NCBI GenBank assembly: GCA_034401135.1
Contig: JAWZSP010000008.1
Span: forward strand, 992,001 to 1,056,000
DNA: 64,000 bases
DNA from: Volutella citrinella
Lineage: Eukaryota > Ascomycota > Sordariomycetes > Hypocreales > Nectriaceae
Direction: 5' to 3'
This document shows positions 1-13,334 of this stretch, one piece after another. Position 1 is the first letter of the stretch. Each line of letters opens with the position of its first letter. Position numbers and translations under genes: made by a program. The notes below the pieces were generated by a model, which saw only the letters and a program-made list of their open reading frames with translations, made no database searches and was not told the DNA's origin.

Positions 1-2563
1 GCGCCTGTACAACCCCAGCAGAAACCAGCCCACCGTTGTGACTCTTACTTGTATCTTCTCATTTCACTCAAGGTCACCATCTCAGTGATCACCAACCGTC
101 TATTACGGAGCACCGCCGTCAACCCCATGACCTCATCTCAGTGGCGCATCCAGACCAGGGGCGCATCGCTCTCGTGACACCCGCCACTCTGGTCCCTTGC
201 AGTGTGGCCGAGCCAAGCAGCCGGGTTCTGCCGCCCGCCGCATCCTGCTGCAGTGCTGCATGACCACGGGCCGGGATCCAAGTTCCAGCTCGCCGTGTGA
301 CGAGCCTTCGCGCGTGCGGCGTGGATCGCCAACGCAGCTGCCTGCTATTACACGCACCCGCCCCTGTCTTGCTCGTCCAGAAGGTCACGATCAGGAGGGG
401 AGAGCAGGGTAAACGATTGACAGGGGCTGCGCATCTGTTTCGAAAGTCGCAAATCCGCTTGCGCTGACGGAAGCACCGCAATCTGGGTGGATGGTTCCGC
501 TGCGCTGTGCGACCTCATGCAGGTACTGGCGGGTGTGTTAGCCTGCCACTGAGTGACAGATGATCAAAGGACGCGCGCGTTTGAAGAAACCGTGGATTGT
601 TGCACATTCAGATCCTTTACTTTTCGGCCCCTCCCTGGCAGACCCTCGCCAAAGGAAACAGCTCGGCTAAACTTGTTTCCCCTCCTCACGTTTGCCACAA
701 TTCCGACGCGTGAGGTCATTCCGAGACGATCACACCAGCGCCGACCAGTCTGTCACCGCTCGCCACCACAGGCGACTCGGCAAGGCCAGGCACATAAGCA
801 CACTCATTGGCCTGTTAGTGTGTGCTCCATGTGGGATGTGATCGGCAAGGGGCCCCATCTCGCCGCCTTCCAAGCCTCGCGCTCGGCTTTAGAACAATGC
901 TGTGCGGACGCAGCGGAATTTGGAAACTCTCGGATTGACAAGGGGGGAAGACACTGGCGCGAGCATCACGCGGCGACTTGGAAAGCCGGCCTCCGTCACG
1001 GGAGCGCCGCCTCTCCTGGGGCACAGACTGTTGTTTCTCTCCTGGACGTGTTAATTTTGGTCAGTCCCTCTTTTTTTCTCCTCGGACTCTTTACGCATGA
1101 CGCCAGCGCCGGAGACAATTTTCAGGGTCCAGCTGGGGACCCATCACGGCCATCACAAATTAGGATTTCCGCGCCGGGGCCGTTGGTGACGTCGATGTGG
1201 GCATTCTCGCCTCCGTCGGACCTCAAGGCACGGTGGCCTCTTGGCAAAAAAAAAAAACCTTGGCCTCGCTTCCGGTCTCGTACGCGACCCGACGGACTGG
1301 GCGGGCAGAAGCTACCAGCCGTTGGGCAATAATTAGACCAGCACAGACGGAATACGTGTGCTTGCACGGAGCACGTACGGACTAGAGTGCGTGCACGTCC
1401 TGCAAAGGCAGCCCTGTGAAGTGAATAGGCAGGGTTCTATTGTGAATACGTAGTGGCCCCAACGACTGGACTGTTGTTGCCGCACAGATGCACTCGGCAC
1501 TGGTCATTGTTGCCAATGTTATTGTCGTCAATGCTCCTCTGGCCTCCCGCCAATCCGGTTCGTATTCTTCGAGGGAGGCAAATTGCTTCTGTTTCGAGGT
1601 TGTGGTTGAGGCTTAGCTGTAACAGAGCCGCTCGAGGGCTGGGACCAGGCCTTGATACTGGCGATATGCTACTAAGAATTAAGCTAGGGCCATCCGTATC
1701 CGTAAAAAAAAATTGTCATCCGGACTTGCTCGGTGCCATTGTCCCATTGGCCTCGGTGCATCGGTGAGGCCGCCGGAGAGTGGGGAATGGGTTTCTCGGC
1801 CGGGGACCACCTAGCGCAAGATGAGATGAAGTCCAAGCAGCGCACAGATCAGCCAGATTTCTACTCCGTTTTTCTTCTCTGAAGCTTCTTTGTTGTGGGG
1901 ATGAGGACCAAACACCGTGAGGCAGGGGTGGATACCAGGCCCTGGGAAACGCACAGGCGCAGGGGTTGAACGACGGGAGGCAGGAATACGAATTAGACAA
2001 TCGCAAAAACGTTGAGACTGACAATAGGCAGGCACACATTTCACGACGCAGCGCTAGCAAGGGAGGGAGACATCATTTGTAGGGAGGCGGAAGGAAGCTG
2101 TTTTGGCTATTAAGAATGCCTCTGGTAGGAGGTGTGTGGGTAGCTAAGGTAGTTTGGTGTAGGAGAGAGAATATAGTAGTCCTCCCAAGGACGTGTAAAT
2201 AGCATGATAGGTTGGTGGTGGTGTTTGTGCACCGCAATGAAAAGCCGTAGATATCATAATGATAATGATGATTTCCCAAAAATCCCAAAAGAATCCCGCT
2301 TTCCGTCCCAATTCCCGTGAAAGTCCCTATCCACGCAAACTCCAAGCATATCCCAAAATACGAGAAAAAGAAAAGGCCGAGATGAAGAAACGGCTCCAAT
2401 TGTTGGCTGTTGCCAAAACGCTGTGTCCTTCAGAGAGGGGGAAGAATCCAAGTAGAGTGGGTATCGAAAGAAGTATGTGCTCTTCTTCAACAAATAAGGA
2501 ACAAGAAAATCATGATCGTTGCATAGTGAGATGATGGTAGTAGTGTGGTGATGGTGTTGTTGT
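1..2563. other. Gene-free left flank and 3' side of the first gene
   Basis: I see no defensible gene here. Open frames exist, the longest at 553-1332 on the plus strand, but that one begins with GTG, has no recognisable domain and has an arbitrary composition. A 12-base A tract lies at 1246-1257. The part from about 2050 to 2563 is AT-richer and lies just downstream of the stop codon of the minus-strand gene at 2564, so it probably contains that gene's 3' UTR. That assignment is inferred from position only. Confidence 0.5.
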
Positions 2564-3412
2564 TTAATAGCTGGCTCGCTCGGTGCGAGGCTGTGTGCGG
2601 TCATCCATGTCCTCAGGACGGAAGATGATGCCGCGGCGTTTCCAGCCGCCGCGGCGAATGAAGTTATCGACGCTATCGAGAGACCGCATAGGCGGCCGCT
2701 TGGGTGCGGTGCCGTTTACTGCAACAGGTCTCGGGTTGTAAGCAATGTTGACGGCTATGGCCTGGAGGGCAGCCGATGGCCGTCGAGGCAGGTGGCGGGA
2801 CAGGCGACGCATCTCGAGAACCGAGGCGTCGTCATCGTCTGTCTCCTCAGGGTCTGCCAGGCCATTGACCTCCTCGTCCTCGTCTTCGGATGAGGACACA
2901 TCGGCCGACGACATGTCGATGGTCTGGATGGTGGACTCGGACCAATGCGAGCGAGGCAGAGGCGGTCGTTTTGATAGCGTGGTGAAGAAGTAGTCTCGGA
3001 GCTCCTCGTTCTCCTGGTCGTCGTCGTTGTCATATGGTGAGGCATGGGGTGGTAGAGTCATGTTGATGTTTTGCTGGGGCGTGCACATGTCGGTGCTGTC
3101 CTCGTCGGAACCATATGCCGCCTCCTCTTCGTCCACGATTGACGGCGCAGGCAAGTCGGCGTGGATGAAGGGCCGGTCGTGTAGGCGAGGAGGTGCGTGG
3201 AAGGCCGAGTGCATATGCAGAGGGTCGACGGTGGAAGACGAGGGAGAGGGAGGGTTGGCGATAGGCGTGCGAGCCGTTGGTGTCGAGGGTGATGAGGAGG
3301 CAGAGCAGCCAGAGTGAGAGGATCCAGAGAAAGAGACCTTGCGAATGTGAAGGTCGCGAGGGCGTCGATTACACGACTTCCGTCGGTGGCTGAAGCCGGC
3401 CAAGACGTGCAT
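2564..3412 (-). CDS. Conserved fungal protein of unknown function, acidic and disordered
   Basis: This single-exon frame encodes 282 residues. The frame is open further upstream to 3538, but the first ATG is at 3412, giving the start MHVLAGFSHRRKS, so I chose that. The N-terminus is basic (residues 9-25) and is followed by a long Ser/Pro/Thr-rich stretch (30-65). There are acidic runs at 94-105, 129-138 and 174-195 (SSEDEDEE, then a Glu/Asp cluster). A compact basic and aromatic C-terminal motif, SLDSVDNFIRRGGWKRRGII, occupies about 244-263. The conserved-looking ends and low-complexity middle are typical of poorly described Pezizomycotina proteins; I recognise no catalytic domain, signal peptide or membrane segment. 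The C-terminal motif is the part most likely to be conserved or to bind a partner. That it is a gene is fairly safe; its function is unknown. Confidence 0.7.
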   Translation of the reverse strand: MHVLAGFSHRRKSCNRRPRDLHIRKVSFSGSSHSGCSASSSPSTPTARTPIANPPSPSSSTVDPLHMHSAFHAPPRLHDRPFIHADLPAPSIVDEEEAAYGSDEDSTDMCTPQQNINMTLPPHASPYDNDDDQENEELRDYFFTTLSKRPPLPRSHWSESTIQTIDMSSADVSSSEDEDEEVNGLADPEETDDDDASVLEMRRLSRHLPRRPSAALQAIAVNIAYNPRPVAVNGTAPKRPPMRSLDSVDNFIRRGGWKRRGIIFRPEDMDDRTQPRTERASY

Positions 3413-6400
3413 TGTGTTTGTGGTGGTGGTGTTGGTCGTGTCGAGTCGGGATGGTGTAAGTGGTGCTCCCAAGCAGAGAGTGGGCGAGGAATGGACTGCA
3501 GAGAGCCAAAGTTCCTCAATCCCACAGTAGTCTAGCAAATTCCAAGCAACGTATCGCCTTGGTCGTGGTCGGCTAGTGGGAGGTCAAGTGGTGGTCGAGT
3601 GCGGCGATGTGACGACGGGTATGAGAGGACTCGTGTCGAGCGAGAGCGGAAGGGTGTTTGCGAGGGAGTGAGAGAGAGTCAAGTATTAATATAATGGGAG
3701 TCAGCCCTGATCAACCCAATTTGGGTGATTGATGATTAGTAGTAGTTGGAGTAGTCGGCTGGTGTACCAGACGGAGGAATACGAGCATGAGGTCGGGGGG
3801 GCTCTTGATCTATAAATATGGAGGACTAATACGGGAACCATGGCCAGGCTGGAAGAGCCGGACTGGCTGCGCAACAATGGCGGACGTCACCAGTTGGCGT
3901 GGTTCGGGACGGTGTGCATGCCGCAAGAGGGGCCACCCCTGCACGCCTCCACCACTCCACCCCTCCACTCCACCACCCCGGGCAGCTGTCCAAGGCTCCA
4001 GGGCTGGCTTCGCTAGCGCGGCTGCCCATCGCAGCCAAGCCCAGCTATCCCATCAGTCAAGCCACCATCGCCGGACTGGACACAGCCCGAGGCCGAGCCG
4101 GCTGAGGTGGAAAGCGGGCGAGAGGGTGCATGGATGGGATGGTTGGGGTGAGTGAGTCTCGCAAAGAAACGCCTGCAACGGGAGAAAACGCTGGCTGAGG
4201 CTGCCCAATGCCGATGTTTCTGGGCTCGGACTTGGAAACTCCCCGGTTCGTCCATGATGCTGGTACCTGGAGCTGCTTTGTGGCGGGCCTAGATTTCACG
4301 GTCTCGCTCTGTGTCGCATGTGGCTTGCTTGTCTCGAGGTCTCGCTGTCTTGTTCGGTCATCGTCACCCACACACATCGCCCAACAGAGACACCCGCCCA
4401 CCTGGCCAAGAGGCCCACTTTTGGTGCCGATCCCCAGAGCATGTACCGCTGGTACCTGGGAGTACCGTCTGTACCGCCTGGTACAACGCCGTACCCGCAT
4501 GCTGCCTCCGTTCCTGACGCTGGTCCAGCTGGCCACCTTCAGCCAAGCCAACTTGGGGCCTGCTCTGTCTTACTGCGAGCGATACCGTACCACGACAGCT
4601 TCCCGATTACTACTACTACCCAATGACTACTAGTCCTACAGTAGCAGTAGTAATGGTAATTATCACGCCGTCGCAGAGGAATAAGCACCCTCCCAAAATG
4701 TCTCTGGTTCCTGGGTGCGGATTTCTGCCGCCGTGTCTTTCGTTCCTGGTGCCTGGCCCGCCTACAGGTACCTACCTACTTACGTCGTGAGCTGACTGTG
4801 CCTGGACCCCGGTGCCTGCGCCTTGCTCACTCCATGGACCATGGTCATCACTTCGACGAGTCCGCCGTCATAGAATTAGAAATTGCCCATTACCAACGTC
4901 AAACACAGCACAGGCCAACAGCAAGCCAAGGGCGAAAAAAAAATCGTGACTCTTGCCGACGCCCGGCCCGGGCTGCTCGGGCAGGCGAACGAGGGCGAGG
5001 CCTGTGCCTGTGCCTGAGTTCAGCCCTGCACAGGCACGCGGTCCCTGCAAAGTCCGACCAGGCCTGAGTTTGAATTTCCATGACCTGGCCAGTTCCAGAT
5101 TGCCATACTCCCCCCACATAGCCTCGTTCGACTTTGCAATACAGGCTCCAGCGAGGCGGGAAAAGATCGAGAAATTAATCAAAAGTGAAGGGAGACCGTA
5201 AAAACAACACTAGCCTCGACCCAGATCCAGCCTCATCTCATGCCCCCAGTGAGGTTTCGGGGTTTGAGAATGGCGGGCAACTGGTCACATTATTAGTGCA
5301 TAGTAATCAGTAATCAGAGGATTCTCAGATTTCTAATCGGGCTGCCCAAACCAATCCCAGCCCAGCCCAGCCTGCCAGATCCCTGCGGGTCACGATGTGC
5401 TGCAGCAAGCTCTTGAGCGATGCAACGCCGCGCAACTCGCAGCCCGCAGCCCGCCTCAGCGCAGGCATCCGGACGACGTCGGCAGGCCCTTGTCAGCCCA
5501 GCCCGCGAGCATCGTCATCCCATGTCGCCTACCCCAGCTATGCCAGCAATGCTTGGCCTTGGTACCTGGCAAAGTGGATAGGAAGGAATCGCCAAAGTAA
5601 AACGAAAGTGCAAAAGCGAAAAAGCCACATTGGTTTCCCCACCGTACCAGTCATTATTGTGCAGCCTCGGCTCTGCTTTTCCTCAGATTGGCGCATCGTT
5701 GAGGGCCTGACGTGAGGCAATTGGCAGGCCTACCGACAAGGGAACGAAGGGGGAAAAAGCAAAACTGCATCTCAAGTGGATGACGCCGGAGCTGGGGCAG
5801 GGGTCCAGGGGAAACGAACACAAGGGCAACTGCCACGACGAGAGGAAACCTTTTGGATTCTAGACCCAGTCTGCCAGCTGGCTTCCCTTTGTTTCGTCCA
5901 GGAAATTCAATAAACAATGGGACATGGGCCGGGGGGTAGGACACGAAGGCTCGACGACAACCTTGGTGTTGATGACTCGAATTCGAGGGATCCAATATAC
6001 CGGTCTTGGCCGGTGCCTAGCGCGCTCAGCGCGACGCACGCAGCAGAGTGCCTGCATTCTGCGCCAGCCGATGGTTCCTGGCGGTGTCTCATCACGCTAC
6101 GTGGTGTTGTCACAACTATCACGTCGTCTCTTTCGAGGCAGCTGCCTAACGGAGAAGACAGCGAGTTCTCTTCTTTTGAGTCAGCCGTTGCAATGCGGTC
6201 CCTCCAAGGCTGTGTACCAGTGCAGGACGTGCACAATGGTGATGCAGCCCCAATTCGTCGCCCGGTTCAACCGGTTGCCAACCGGTTGTGTGAGCTCAGC
6301 TGCAGCAGGCTATTGCCAGACTTGGTAATTTGCTGCCAAATGGGGTCCCACGATCCTGCAAGACCACACACAGCGTCCAGGGTTGCGGAGGAAAACCGAC

Positions 6401-6951
6401 CACTGCCAAGGTCGAGTCGCATGGCAACAAGGTGATGTTGGCTCTCCCGCCCCGGTCCACCAGAAGTAGTTGCTGCATATGGGTCGTATTGCGTCGTCTA
6501 CCGTATGCAACAGCTTGGCCGCCGTAGCTACGCTGCAGCTCCAAAGCTACCCAACGTTGCTCCGGTAGCTTTCCCAGCCCAGACCTGGCAGACGAAGCAG
6601 CGCAGGATGTGATCAGTCTCGAGGTCCCCAGGTCTGGGCTTCAACGGCGCAGGCCGCATCCCGATTTCGAGGCGAGCTAGCCCAGGCTCTGTTTAGCGGG
6701 CGGCCGCGGCTCCCGTGGCTGGAGTGTGTTCTGTAGGAGCCTCCAAAAAGGTACCAGCAGCTGTGGCCTGCATGCGCCGGTCCGGTTCAAGAGAGAAGGT
6801 GACTTTGGATCGAGTCGTCTCCGCCATCATGAGCTACCACCACCAAAAACCCGATCACGACGATTCCCACATCTGGTCCCCACGCCGGACCCAACTTGGT
6901 CCCTGAATGTCACACCGCTCCCCCTCCCTCGGACGATTCACTTCCGAGATG

Positions 6952-7007
6952 CCCACCACCATCACCACCACCATCACCACTTGCTATCACCACTTGCTAT
7001 CACCACT
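6952..7007. repeat. CCA/TCA-rich microsatellite followed by a duplicated 13-mer
   Basis: A run of CCACCACCATCACC units is followed directly by two perfect copies of TTGCTATCACCAC (6981-6993 and 6994-7006). Read on the plus strand it would give a histidine or threonine run, but no credible gene surrounds it. Confidence 0.85.
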
Positions 7008-10000
7008 GGATCAGGTGCTAACACTACTACTACTAGCCGCAGGTTGCGTCCGTGGGCAAGGTACCTTTTCAGCGAAAAGTGCCCCTCGCCCAGCTTCACG
7101 AGGTCTGCATGCTCTTGGCCAAATCGCGCCGCCGCCCGCCGAGCCGCGCCGCGCCGCAGTTGGGGCCTCGCCACCCATGCAAGGGAGAAGCGAAAGACGA
7201 AGTTTAGCCTCCGTCAACGGATGCTCATCTGATCGGAGGTTTGGGAGGTGGTACAGTTATGCGACGGACGAGACAGAGGCGCTCGCCCATCCCTTAGACA
7301 AGCCCCAAGCCCCGGGATTTCTGACGTCTAGCGGGGGATGTGATGTCTAGTTTGTTTGTTGCACCTCGTGATGCCGCTGCATCGCCCGAGGAATGAGGCT
7401 TCTGGTGGTGGGCGTCCTTGGCGGGGAGGGAGGTACCTAGTGCGCAGTGCTAGTGGCCGTGATCCTCCATTCGGGTGGCCGCGATTAAAGAGGTTCTGTG
7501 CCTGGGAGGCTTCAACGGGACTAACGCCCGCGAGCGTGGCGTTTGTAGCTAGGGACGGGATGCCCGTGCTCAGCTGGGCCGGGTTTGGACATAGCAGCTT
7601 TGGGTACTACCGGACTGGACGCTCCCGCAAACCTTCGGCCTCCGCTAATCGGCCGCTGCTCAAGCGTCGAAGGCATCTTCTAATTGATCAATACCTTAAG
7701 GTTTCAAAACGGTCATTCATGCCCATCGGTCTGGATTCCCCCAGCGCCTTCCTTCCCCGCGGGCGCCGGGCGCACCTCACATGGCTGTCGGCCCGCCAGC
7801 CACGGTCAGCCTTGACAGCATTGGAATTGCGTTCCTGGATGAGGCTTGGATGGTAATCATTCACGAGCGAGGTGATTTGTGCGACGCCGCAAGCGACAAA
7901 CCTGACCGCCATCCAGAGTCCAGACGTCGTCAAAGCCCACTAGCTGCTTCCTGCGCCGCCCCGGTCGTTGTTCCTGCAGCAGTGACCTCCACCCTGGAGA
8001 TTCGCATGCGCAGGTGGCCAGTCAAGCTGGCATCGTGACACCTCTTGCCAAGCCAAAGGAGTTTGGCGCGGCTGCACCAGTCTCACTCGCAGCGAGCATT
8101 GCATGAGACTAGCTGCTGGTTCATCCCATCCAGCCCTCCCCAGCTTTCGTGCTCCTGTTGGTGTCCGTTCTTGGCAGGCACTCACGGCAGCCATTCAGGC
8201 CCACCACTCCAGGCACGCAGCGCGCACGCTCTCGCTTTCCCTCTCTCTCTCTGTCGTGCATGCAGAGACAGACTAGAGACACGGACAGACAAGACCCACG
8301 CTGACTTTGTCCATTCATCGTTAGGAACCAAATGCCGTGTTTCTTTCTTCAAATCCCCACTACCAACTGAGACTCTCATCCTCTGCAATACCCATATGTC
8401 TCAATCAGATCAGTTCACTAACAGATTATCCTGATAGTTCCCGCCCCGAGTCCAACTTGGTAGTATCTACCGACTGGTATTAGGCGGTAGTATTCAGTAA
8501 GTACCGGGAGTAGTAGACCCTAGAAGCTGCATACTGCAATGCAGGGTGATGGAACAACACCATGTCGCAGTGATAATCACCCGCGCTGTCCGTCGAAAGC
8601 TAAACTCGGCATTCTAATTACTGCCATCGGCGGCTGTTAGTACTGCTCAGAAATAGCTGCCGCCGCCTCGGCCCCGTGCGGCCTCGTCAGAACAACCCAG
8701 GTAACCGGCCGCCGGCGAAGTGCACAGACATAGCTCGACACACGCGTTCGCCGCCGCTCCTGTCGCTCTCGCATCGCCGGCGGGGTATTCGACACAGGAC
8801 AACTTGACGGAACAGACCGGCTCCAAACTCTCGGCCCTCCCTCCTCGCCTCATCAATGATCTGTGCCTTTGCGGAGTCTGCACCCCTCAAACCCCTCCTC
8901 CATCTAATGCACTCTCCACAGCAACTGACAAGCGACGTACTAGCGTCAAGTCTGCGAGCCACTGTCTGTCGCAGACGGGCATCGGGCCATTCGGCTGTAC
9001 CAGACGCCTTTCGTCATCACTCGCACTCGGGTGCCCCTTGGCGCTGACCTCGTGAGCCTTTGCGAGCCCCTCCCTGCCACAAGCTGCATACCTCGTACAT
9101 TAATTAGTAGCAGTCTTGGGCAGACTAATAATCAACAATGCATCCATCTTCGAGCTGTCGAGCTCCACCCCTGAACGTACCTTGCCTGGGCTCCGATTGT
9201 ATTCGGGTGCTAGGGGCTAGGGCAGCCTTCCCGAGGACACCGCAACTCCGGTGTTTCTGCCGGCGGTATACGAGAGGAACTGCGAGCTTACCGCGCCTCG
9301 CTCGCCTGTTCCGGCCTTAATCACACCGCGGCAAGGCAAATCGCAATTCGCCCGCTATTCTGAATTGCGCCGAAAAGCAACGAGGCGGGAGGGAAAAGGG
9401 GGGAGGGGGGAGATCCCGCCTGACAGACAGCTAGATGCTTTGTTACCGACAATGCGGGTTGGGGATTAGCTCGAGTGATGCGCGCGAGATGGTGTGCGGC
9501 GTGCCTCCTGCAGAAGGAGGCGCTATCGAGATTGCATCTCCATTCGCCCATGGTGTCTGTCAGCTCGCTGCCATTTGCTGAGCTCTTTGGCATCGTCGTC
9601 TTTACTTTTTCTCGCTGTGCTAGGTGCATGGCATTTCACCACCGGGGGACGTCCTCGCTTGTCAGGTGGACACCTCGGCGGCCTCGCTTCGTTGTTACTG
9701 CTGCGATCTCATCGCCGCTTACCGTTGTGGCTGGTATTTTGCTTCTTTCGCCTTTCCCCGGGCTCAAATCTCAGCAGATGGCGATTGTCCATTGGGATAG
9801 GCTACCCGCGGACGCCTCGCGGGTTCTGGCCCATGCGGCCGGTATCATTCAGGCCCAAACACGAACGGAGGTTTGCAAGCCTCGTCAGCCATCCTCGTCC
9901 CAGGGTTCGGTGGCAAACCCAGGTCCGAACTGCCGGGTGCGCCCTGCGTTTGGTGAGTGCACGTTTGCCCGGTGACGGGTACCAGGCATCGTCGACAACT

Positions 10001-11305
10001 CTTAATTTCAAGGAAAGAATAGACCAAGCCCAGGGATGACGACTCCTTTACACCGCCGGTCCCGTTGGGTCAGACTTACACCAAGCACCCGTCTCTCTAT
10101 GCAGATCCAATCGTCAATATCGACTTTCCCAGTGTGACGGGTCTAGCTTCCAGCTAGCTCACTTGGACTGTTTTAGATGGCTGGGCTCGGGACGGAGCGG
10201 CGGCCTCGAATTGGACGATGCTCAGGAACTTAGTTTGCGCAAAAAAACTGGGCTCGATCGCTGGAGGCCCCGGTCCTGGACTCCTAGGATCTTTCCAACA
10301 TGGATGCATCCATGAATGCACTTTCATCGGCACGTAGAGACCAGTCACCAAACAAGAGCGCGCGGAAGTAAACAATCGTCAAAAGGAAAGAAACAAGGGA
10401 CAAGAAGAAAAAGAAAGAATCGATCGCGGAGCGATTGCCCATTGGCTCCAGTAGCGAGGATCCTGTCTGCTACTATTCTGTCCTTTCCAAGCCGCAGTCT
10501 GTCCTCCGCTGCTTAGCAAGCCGCGCTGCACAACCGAGCTGAACTCGTGCCCGGCACTTACCCAGATCGCCCAGTCGAATAATCAATTGCAATGACAGGT
10601 GGATTGCTTGCATTCGTATGGAGTACTAGCAGCGACTATTCCCTGCGACTGCCCGGCAGACTGGCTACTATCGAACGGTGGTGGCTGACGAGTACATCGC
10701 TGCGCCCCGCTGGCCCTCGGCGGTGCCGCGCAACTATCCATGGATTGTCGTCGGTTATACGGGGATCGAGCCATGGCTGGGTGTGGAAGTCAGTGAGGGC
10801 TGGAGGGCCAGGAAGCCGGCGGACGAGGCTGCAGCCACAGGACAGGTTCATGGCCTGCGCAGCTGAGCCCGGTGTCCCTCAGTCCATTGCCTTCCCGATT
10901 CTGGCCGTGAGTAAACGGCGGACGTTGGCCGTGGTGAGACGGAACCCCCACACAACGCCAGCCGTGCCGCTGCGTGAGTATGTGAATGGTGCTGCGTTGA
11001 CTCTGACTGTGACTGTGACTGCGGCTACCGGGCTCTACGACATGTCTCAACGCCCTCTCGTGCCGCTGCATGTTCCTCCGGCCTAGCGAACGAAGGGCTT
11101 CAGGGGCTTCACGATGCTTATTCCCATTGCTTCAGGGGGTTAGAATGTGGAGGGAATTGAGTGAGATGCGGAACAGAAACAAGAGGACATCGCATCGATG
11201 TTGCCCGTCTCGTTAGACGAGCCGATGCCCCTCCCTCCTTTGTAAGTGGTAGCTCTCCAAACCCGTGCCTCAATGGCACACAAACGATCATCCAGGGCCG
11301 GCCTT

Positions 11306-11334
11306 GATGGATGGATGGATGGATGGATGGATGG
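11306..11334. repeat. (GATG)n microsatellite, about 7 copies
   Basis: About seven perfect tetranucleotide units sit in gene-free DNA. The repeat produces spurious DGWM-type frames on the plus strand and HPSI-type frames on the minus strand, which I disregarded. Confidence 0.9.
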
Positions 11335-12530
11335 GTACCTCTGCCAAGTCCAGCCTTGTTCCCTCCATGTACCCCAGGTATCGCGACAGCTCTGGAGGTG
11401 CACAGTGGTGGATGTACTCGCCGGTACTCCGCACACTCGTGGCCAAAGACCATCCATCCACCAGCGGCGAGTCTGCAGTTGATTGACACAATGATCGCCC
11501 TCGCCGACCATCCTCTGCCAACCAGGAGCGGCAGGACTGTATCGCACATGGCGAGGATGGACACCTACCCTAGGACCCTGGTCAGGGCCAACAAGAGTCA
11601 GGGCAAGCATAGCAAACCTCCCTTGTCGAGGGGATATCTGCTCCGTACTTCGATCTCGGTATCGCGACCAGCCTCGTCCATCGCTGACGCTGTTCCCGAT
11701 TATCCTTCCCCACACAAATGCTCCCTTCCCCTCCTTGCCGTGCCATGCCATGCCATCGCCCACCTCCAGCCACCGGCGCTTGGCGGCCTTGGTTGCTTGG
11801 TTTGGTGCCTCCTTTGCCTCCCGCTACGACTCGCATGCGCAGCCTCGGGAAAGCACCTATCGTGAAACTGGCCATGCTAGTCCAGTCAAGGCATGGGCTT
11901 CGTAACAACTCTATTGATGATCCCTCGGCCTCACAAGAAGGCCTTATCGAGCCAACCAACGCTGATGCGATTGTGATGCTTTTGCAGCTAGCATCGTCAT
12001 GTGCTTGGAATTTAGATTCAGATGACAAGAGCTACCCGGGACGGACACCTGGCGCCGCCGTGCCTGGGCGGCGCTGGACCTCCCCAAGCTCCCTCGGCCC
12101 CGGCCTGTGGCGTCAACTATCTCGACCATCCATGATCTACGCAGCGCCACTCCCTAGCCGACCTTCCTCCAACGACCATACTCATTATCGCTTTCCCCGC
12201 CTGCCTGTTCACCAACCAGCGGCTGAGAACGACACCGTCCGTCTGGGACCAACGACGGTCCGGTTGAGGGCCGTCCAAAGTTACAGATACACTGGCGTTG
12301 ATGGCAACTGCAACTGCAACTTCTTTGAAGCTTGTGATTGCATTTGGTGCCCACGGGACCTTATTTTGGCTCATTCTGCTGCTAGTGCTACAAACTATCC
12401 ACCAAACGTAGATCCGAAACCAAACCTGCAGACATGTCGCCCATCGCACAACACAGGATCGGCAATGCCCGCAAAATGCCGAGCTGTTTGACCTTGAGAC
12501 CATGCGCTGCGAGGTGCGAGGGCCCATTGA

Positions 12531-12554
12531 CAACGTCAACGTCAACGTCAACGT
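12531..12554. repeat. (CAACGT)4 tandem repeat
   Basis: Four perfect hexamer copies, which read as Asn-Val or Val-Asp dipeptides depending on frame. No gene is recognised around it. Confidence 0.85.
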
Positions 12555-13028
12555 CGTCAGCGCGCACAGCCCCACTATCGGCGTCGGCAGCAGACCAAAC
12601 GCCGGCCGGGCGCAGCCAGACACAGACTTGAAACGGCCTCCGCGGCCTCGGGATCGTCGGGCGATCATCCTGTCTGCCCCCTCCAGGATGCATCCCAGGC
12701 GAATGTGCACCATGCTGTGACGTCGGCCCGCCATGCGTTGTCGAGATGGGTCCCTTCCTGGCCTCAACTTGAAACACCGTGGCACCCGTCTCCCAGTACC
12801 AAGCTCGAGCCCACTGCAGCTTGATCCATCTTCCTCATGTGCCGTCATTGATCGCGATTGTCAAATCCAAACTCGGTTGCTTGCGCATGACGAATCCCCT
12901 CCAGACAGTCCATCGCCTTCCCAAGGCCTTTTGCTATGGCACTTGTGTAGATGAGACATGCTCCGAGACCCGTACGTGCCGTATTCTTCCTACTCGCGCG
13001 TTGATTGATGGCGCGGAACGACAAACTG

Positions 13029-13050
13029 AAATAATAATAATAATAATAAT
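13029..13050. repeat. (AAT)7 microsatellite
   Basis: A perfect trinucleotide run about 280 nt downstream, in minus-strand terms, of the COX16 stop codon. It probably lies outside that transcript or in its distal 3' region. Confidence 0.85.
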
Positions 13051-13334
13051 CAATGCTTGGGAGATCATCCAAGACGTCATACCCACCTAACCAACGTCGG
13101 ACCTTGTTCTTTGTACCAGCCTCCTGGGCTGTTCCTCGTTTTGTCGCGTGCCTCGCATTCCGTTATATACATTCGGGATTATCGCAATTGTGGCAAGGCC
13201 AACGCTTCTATCGTACACGGCACCCATGACGTCCCATGGCGGTTGAATCACCCCGATGAGAACGCCGATGATGCCACCTCTGGTCGATCGTGCGGTCATC
13301 CCAGGGCGTGGAGAGGGGACGGGAGTGATGCGTT

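Larger units (their letters stand above)
3413..13334. other. Long gene-free stretch (about 9.9 kb)
   Basis: No gene can be supported here. The first few hundred bases upstream of 3412 should hold the promoter and leader of the minus-strand gene; they include AT-rich motifs near 3680-3730 and a TATAAATA at 3811-3818. The remainder is GC-rich unique sequence with simple repeats at 6952-7007, 11306-11334, 12531-12554 and 13029-13050, and many short runs of GTAC/CTAC-type motifs (for example 4600-4780 and 8460-8515). Frames up to about 257 codons occur on both strands (for example 11718-12491), but they overlap one another, and none shows a domain, a plausible chain of exons, or a clear coding advantage over its antisense frame. 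Confidence 0.5.

Noticed and set aside
553..1332. 259-codon plus-strand frame at the left end
   Set aside because: Begins at GTG with no ATG in a credible position and no recognisable motif; includes a lysine run from the A12 tract.
3840..4016. 58-codon ATG frame close behind a TATAAATA at 3811-3818
   Set aside because: The TATA-like element is only 22 nt from the ATG, too close for a normal start site, and the peptide is a His/Thr/Pro low-complexity product.
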